Shown here in pieces: positions 63,630 to 64,000 of a DNA stretch of 64,000 nt (its first letter is position 1; the number at the start of each line of letters is the position of its first letter). The DNA lies in assembly GCA_045563055.1 (NCBI GenBank), contig JBJKUR010000008.1:124001-188000 (forward strand), given 5' to 3'. The stretch is from Methylaequor sp045563055. GTDB lineage: Bacteria > Pseudomonadota > Alphaproteobacteria > Methylaequorales > Methylaequoraceae. Position numbers and translations under genes: made by a program. The notes under the pieces are model-generated. The model searched no databases and was not told the DNA's origin. It worked only from the letters and a program-made list of their open reading frames with translations.

Positions 63630-64000
63630 ATGAATAATAGATGTAAAATAATTATTAAAAACTTTGAAATCGTTGTTAGTTTGAATAGTACCGAAACTGC
63701 AGAAAAAATATGGAGATCCCTGCCGTTAGAATCAAATGTAAAAATATGGGGTGAGGAAATTTATTTTGATACATCAATAGACATCTGCCTGGAATCCAAT
63801 GCTAAAGATGTTGTGGACTTAGGAGAGCTAGCATTCTGGCCAGAGGGAAGAGCAATTGCCATTGGATTTGGAAGGACTCCTATCTCTATTGGAGAAGAAA
63901 TTAGACTAGCTGCAAAATGTAACATATGGGGAACCACTGTATTCGATTTAAAAAGGTTAAAAAATATTAATAATGGGGAGTTGATAGCCATTGAGAAATT
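63630..64000 (+). CDS. Cyclophilin-like (TM1367/DUF3830-type) protein, truncated by the window end
   Basis: An ATG at 63630 opens a frame that stays open for 123 codons to the edge. The visible part resembles the small cyclophilin-like fold family: an N-terminal strand pair, TAEKIWRSLPLESNVKIWGEEIYF near residues 23-47, ELAFWPEGRAIAIGFGRTP near residue 69 and NIWGTTVFDLKRL near residue 101. The FWPEGRAIAIGFG block is the family hallmark. No function is established for these proteins. The minus-strand frame over the same DNA is a shadow. It diverges from the amidotransferase gene by 38 bases. Confidence 0.82.
   Translation, partial: MNNRCKIIIKNFEIVVSLNSTETAEKIWRSLPLESNVKIWGEEIYFDTSIDICLESNAKDVVDLGELAFWPEGRAIAIGFGRTPISIGEEIRLAAKCNIWGTTVFDLKRLKNINNGELIAIEK

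Noticed and set aside
63761..63991. Minus-strand frame at the right end
   Set aside because: The plus strand over the same DNA encodes a recognisable cyclophilin-like protein running off the window, so this is its shadow.
1..64000. Search for CRISPR arrays, insertion sequences, prophage, defence islands, toxin-antitoxin pairs, tRNA or rRNA genes
   Set aside because: Almost every base is accounted for by conserved core genes; I saw no direct-repeat arrays apart from the rpsP coding repeat, no transposase and no RNA gene.

Overview
This window is ordinary, densely packed core chromosome from a very AT-rich, streamlined alphaproteobacterium. The evidence is protein similarity to alphaproteobacterial families together with gene orders typical of that class: ftsE-ftsX-DUF218-plsC, tyrC-hisC/metX-metW, rplU-rpmA-obg-proB-proA-nadD-rsfS-rlmH-gpmI-envC-ctpA-rppH, an F1-only atpHAGDC cluster, priA/DUF484-xerC, sucCD-mdh close to mch-sdhCDAB, and ileS-lspA-DUF3035-M16-M16. 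A free-living marine lineage with a reduced genome (SAR11-like, HIMB59/AEGEAN-169-like or similar) would fit the base composition and spacing. That is inference, and I cannot name a genus.

Layout. 1-2477 (+): end of ftsE, ftsX, a DUF218 protein, plsC (cell division and envelope). 2486-4457 (-): tyrC and hisC. 4544-7035 (+): metX-metW (methionine) and gloB. 7032-8928 (-): phaA-phaB. 9068-18741 (+): a twelve-gene run from rplU to rppH covering ribosome parts and assembly, proline, NAD, glycolysis, cell-wall hydrolysis control and RNA decay. 18738-23464 (-): F1 ATP synthase. 23532-25500 (-): priA, interrupted by a frameshift. 25567-27125 (+): DUF484 and xerC. 27127-45783 (-): about 18.7 kb of co-oriented genes: ffh, rpsP, rimM, trmD, rplS, leuCDB, asd, a mesaconyl-CoA hydratase-like MaoC protein, sdhCDAB, zapE, nadA, nadC, mdh, sucC, sucD and an ACT-domain regulator. 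45911-48901 (+): dapF, mtaB and a frameshifted ftsY. 48898-50059 (-): a decayed sugar dehydrogenase. 50102-61592 (+): phaJ-like, ribF, ileS, lspA, two small lipoproteins, two M16 peptidases, pgi and mutL. 61595-63591 (-): rsmD, an rluB-like gene and a class I amidotransferase. 63630 to the end (+): a cyclophilin-like protein cut by the window edge.

Several modules work together. sucCD, mdh and sdhCDAB form a TCA block. phaA, phaB, the PhaJ-like hydratase and the Mch-like protein could together supply steps of an ethylmalonyl-CoA type route. nadA, nadC and nadD serve NAD synthesis; ffh and ftsY serve co-translational targeting; lspA sits next to two predicted lipoproteins.

I found no mobile element, CRISPR array, prophage, tRNA, rRNA, toxin-antitoxin or defence locus, and no convincing undescribed multi-gene system. 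Once the broken 5' ends of priA and the sugar dehydrogenase are counted as genes, no gene-free stretch exceeds about 140 bases. The most notable anomalies are an FtsE whose ATPase motifs look degenerate, single-base frameshifts at homopolymers in two normally conserved genes (ftsY, priA) plus a triple-frameshifted sugar dehydrogenase, a terminator-like hairpin in the ffh leader, a 54-bp coding repeat in rpsP, and an unrecognised proline/tyrosine-rich lipoprotein after lspA.
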